Below are positions 6,037-6,392 of a DNA stretch of 6,392 nucleotides, piece by piece. The translations under genes and the position numbers were made by a program. Source of the stretch: JACMOY01 sp038322575 (GTDB lineage: Bacteria; Actinomycetota; Actinomycetes; Actinomycetales; Angustibacteraceae); contig JBBQGB010000104.1 in the NCBI GenBank assembly GCA_038322575.1, positions 1 through 6,392 on the forward strand, written 5' to 3'. Every line of letters begins with the position of its first letter. The first letter of the stretch is position 1. A model generated the notes under the pieces. It did not search any database. It worked only from the letters and a program-made list of their open reading frames with translations, and was not told where the DNA came from.

Positions 6037-6392
6037 AGGGCTTGAGCACCGGCGGCCCGCGGCCGAGCAGCGACAGCGGGTCGAGGTAGTTCTCCCCCTT
6101 GCGCAGGCCCCAGTGCAGGCACGCCAGCGGCGCGCAGTGCCCGGGCACCCCCTGCACCAACCCGAGCACCTGGCCCGGGCGCACTGCGGCGCCGACCGCG
6201 ACGGTGCCCATGACCGGCTCGTACGACGTGCGCAGCCCGCCCGGGTGCGTCACCACGACCACCGCGCGGCCGGCGACCCTGCCGACGAACGTCACCTGCC
6301 CGCCGCCGGCCGCGAGGACCGTCGCGCCCACGGTCGTGGCCAGGTCGACCCCGCGGTGGCCCCCGCTCCACGGCGTGGGGGGAGCGTGGAAG
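6014..6392 (-). CDS. M23-family (LytM-like) protein, C-terminal part (partial, 5' end outside window)
   Basis: The minus-strand frame is open from the window edge (first full codon 6391-6389) to a TGA at 6016-6014, giving 125 residues. M23 proteins are zinc endopeptidases that cut peptidoglycan cross-bridges outside the membrane, or inactive relatives that regulate cell-wall enzymes. Visible are GGHRGVDLA (10-18), with zinc ligands H12 and D16, H49 in VVVVTHPGG, and ACLHWGLRKG (90-99) with zinc ligand H93. The usual HxH motif reads C91-L-H93 here, so the first His is replaced by Cys; C86 is nearby. The three zinc ligands are thus present but one catalytic His is not. The gene converges on the sigma factor gene and in Actinobacteria is usually divergent from rpsB. 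An in-frame GTG at 6331 is not the start, because the domain begins upstream of it. A signal peptide would lie outside the window. Confidence 0.88.
   Translation of the reverse strand, partial: FHAPPTPWSGGHRGVDLATTVGATVLAAGGGQVTFVGRVAGRAVVVVTHPGGLRTSYEPVMGTVAVGAAVRPGQVLGLVQGVPGHCAPLACLHWGLRKGENYLDPLSLLGRGPPVLKPWAGLNPE

Overview
The window is chromosomal DNA from a high-G+C actinobacterium. G and C dominate third codon positions throughout, GTG starts are used, and the gene order yraN-comM-dprA-xerC, followed by a WhiG/FliA-type sigma factor and a convergent M23-family protein, is the block that many Actinobacteria carry just before rpsB-tsf. The XerC C-terminus (ending in AHPRA) and the WhiG-like sigma factor agree with this. 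Genus cannot be fixed from the sequence.

Layout: (1) 1-695, 3' end of a single-chain glycyl-tRNA synthetase gene. (2) 696-939, a 244-base gene-free stretch with a GC-rich hairpin just after glyS, a perfect 14-bp palindrome, a second 9-bp-stem hairpin and two DnaA-box-like 9-mers; it contains no TA dinucleotide, so no canonical TAnnnT -10 element. (3) 940-4009, a tightly coupled operon yraN-comM-dprA whose genes overlap by 1 and 4 bases. (4) 4010-4090, a short spacer with a hairpin. (5) 4091-5975, xerC and a WhiG-like sigma factor gene, overlapping by 26 bases. (6) 5976-6013, a short convergent intergenic region built from a 26-bp tandem duplication that carries hairpins. (7) 6014-6392, on the minus strand, the C-terminal part of a short M23-family (LytM-like) protein running off the window.

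The genes combine translation (glyS), DNA processing (YraN nuclease-like protein, ComM helicase-like AAA+ protein and DprA RecA loader, all linked to natural transformation and recombination), chromosome dimer resolution (XerC) and developmental or motility gene control (WhiG/FliA sigma). All catalytic residues expected in DprA, ComM and XerC are present. The M23 protein is the exception: it has Cys where the first His of the HxH motif normally sits.

This is mostly ordinary conserved core genome. I found no defence island, mobile element, CRISPR array or RNA gene. The points worth a second look are small: the 26-bp repeat spanning the sigma-factor stop codon, the in-frame 18-bp repeat in the sigma-factor N-terminus, the altered M23 active site, the signals between glyS and yraN, and the position of glyS next to this operon.
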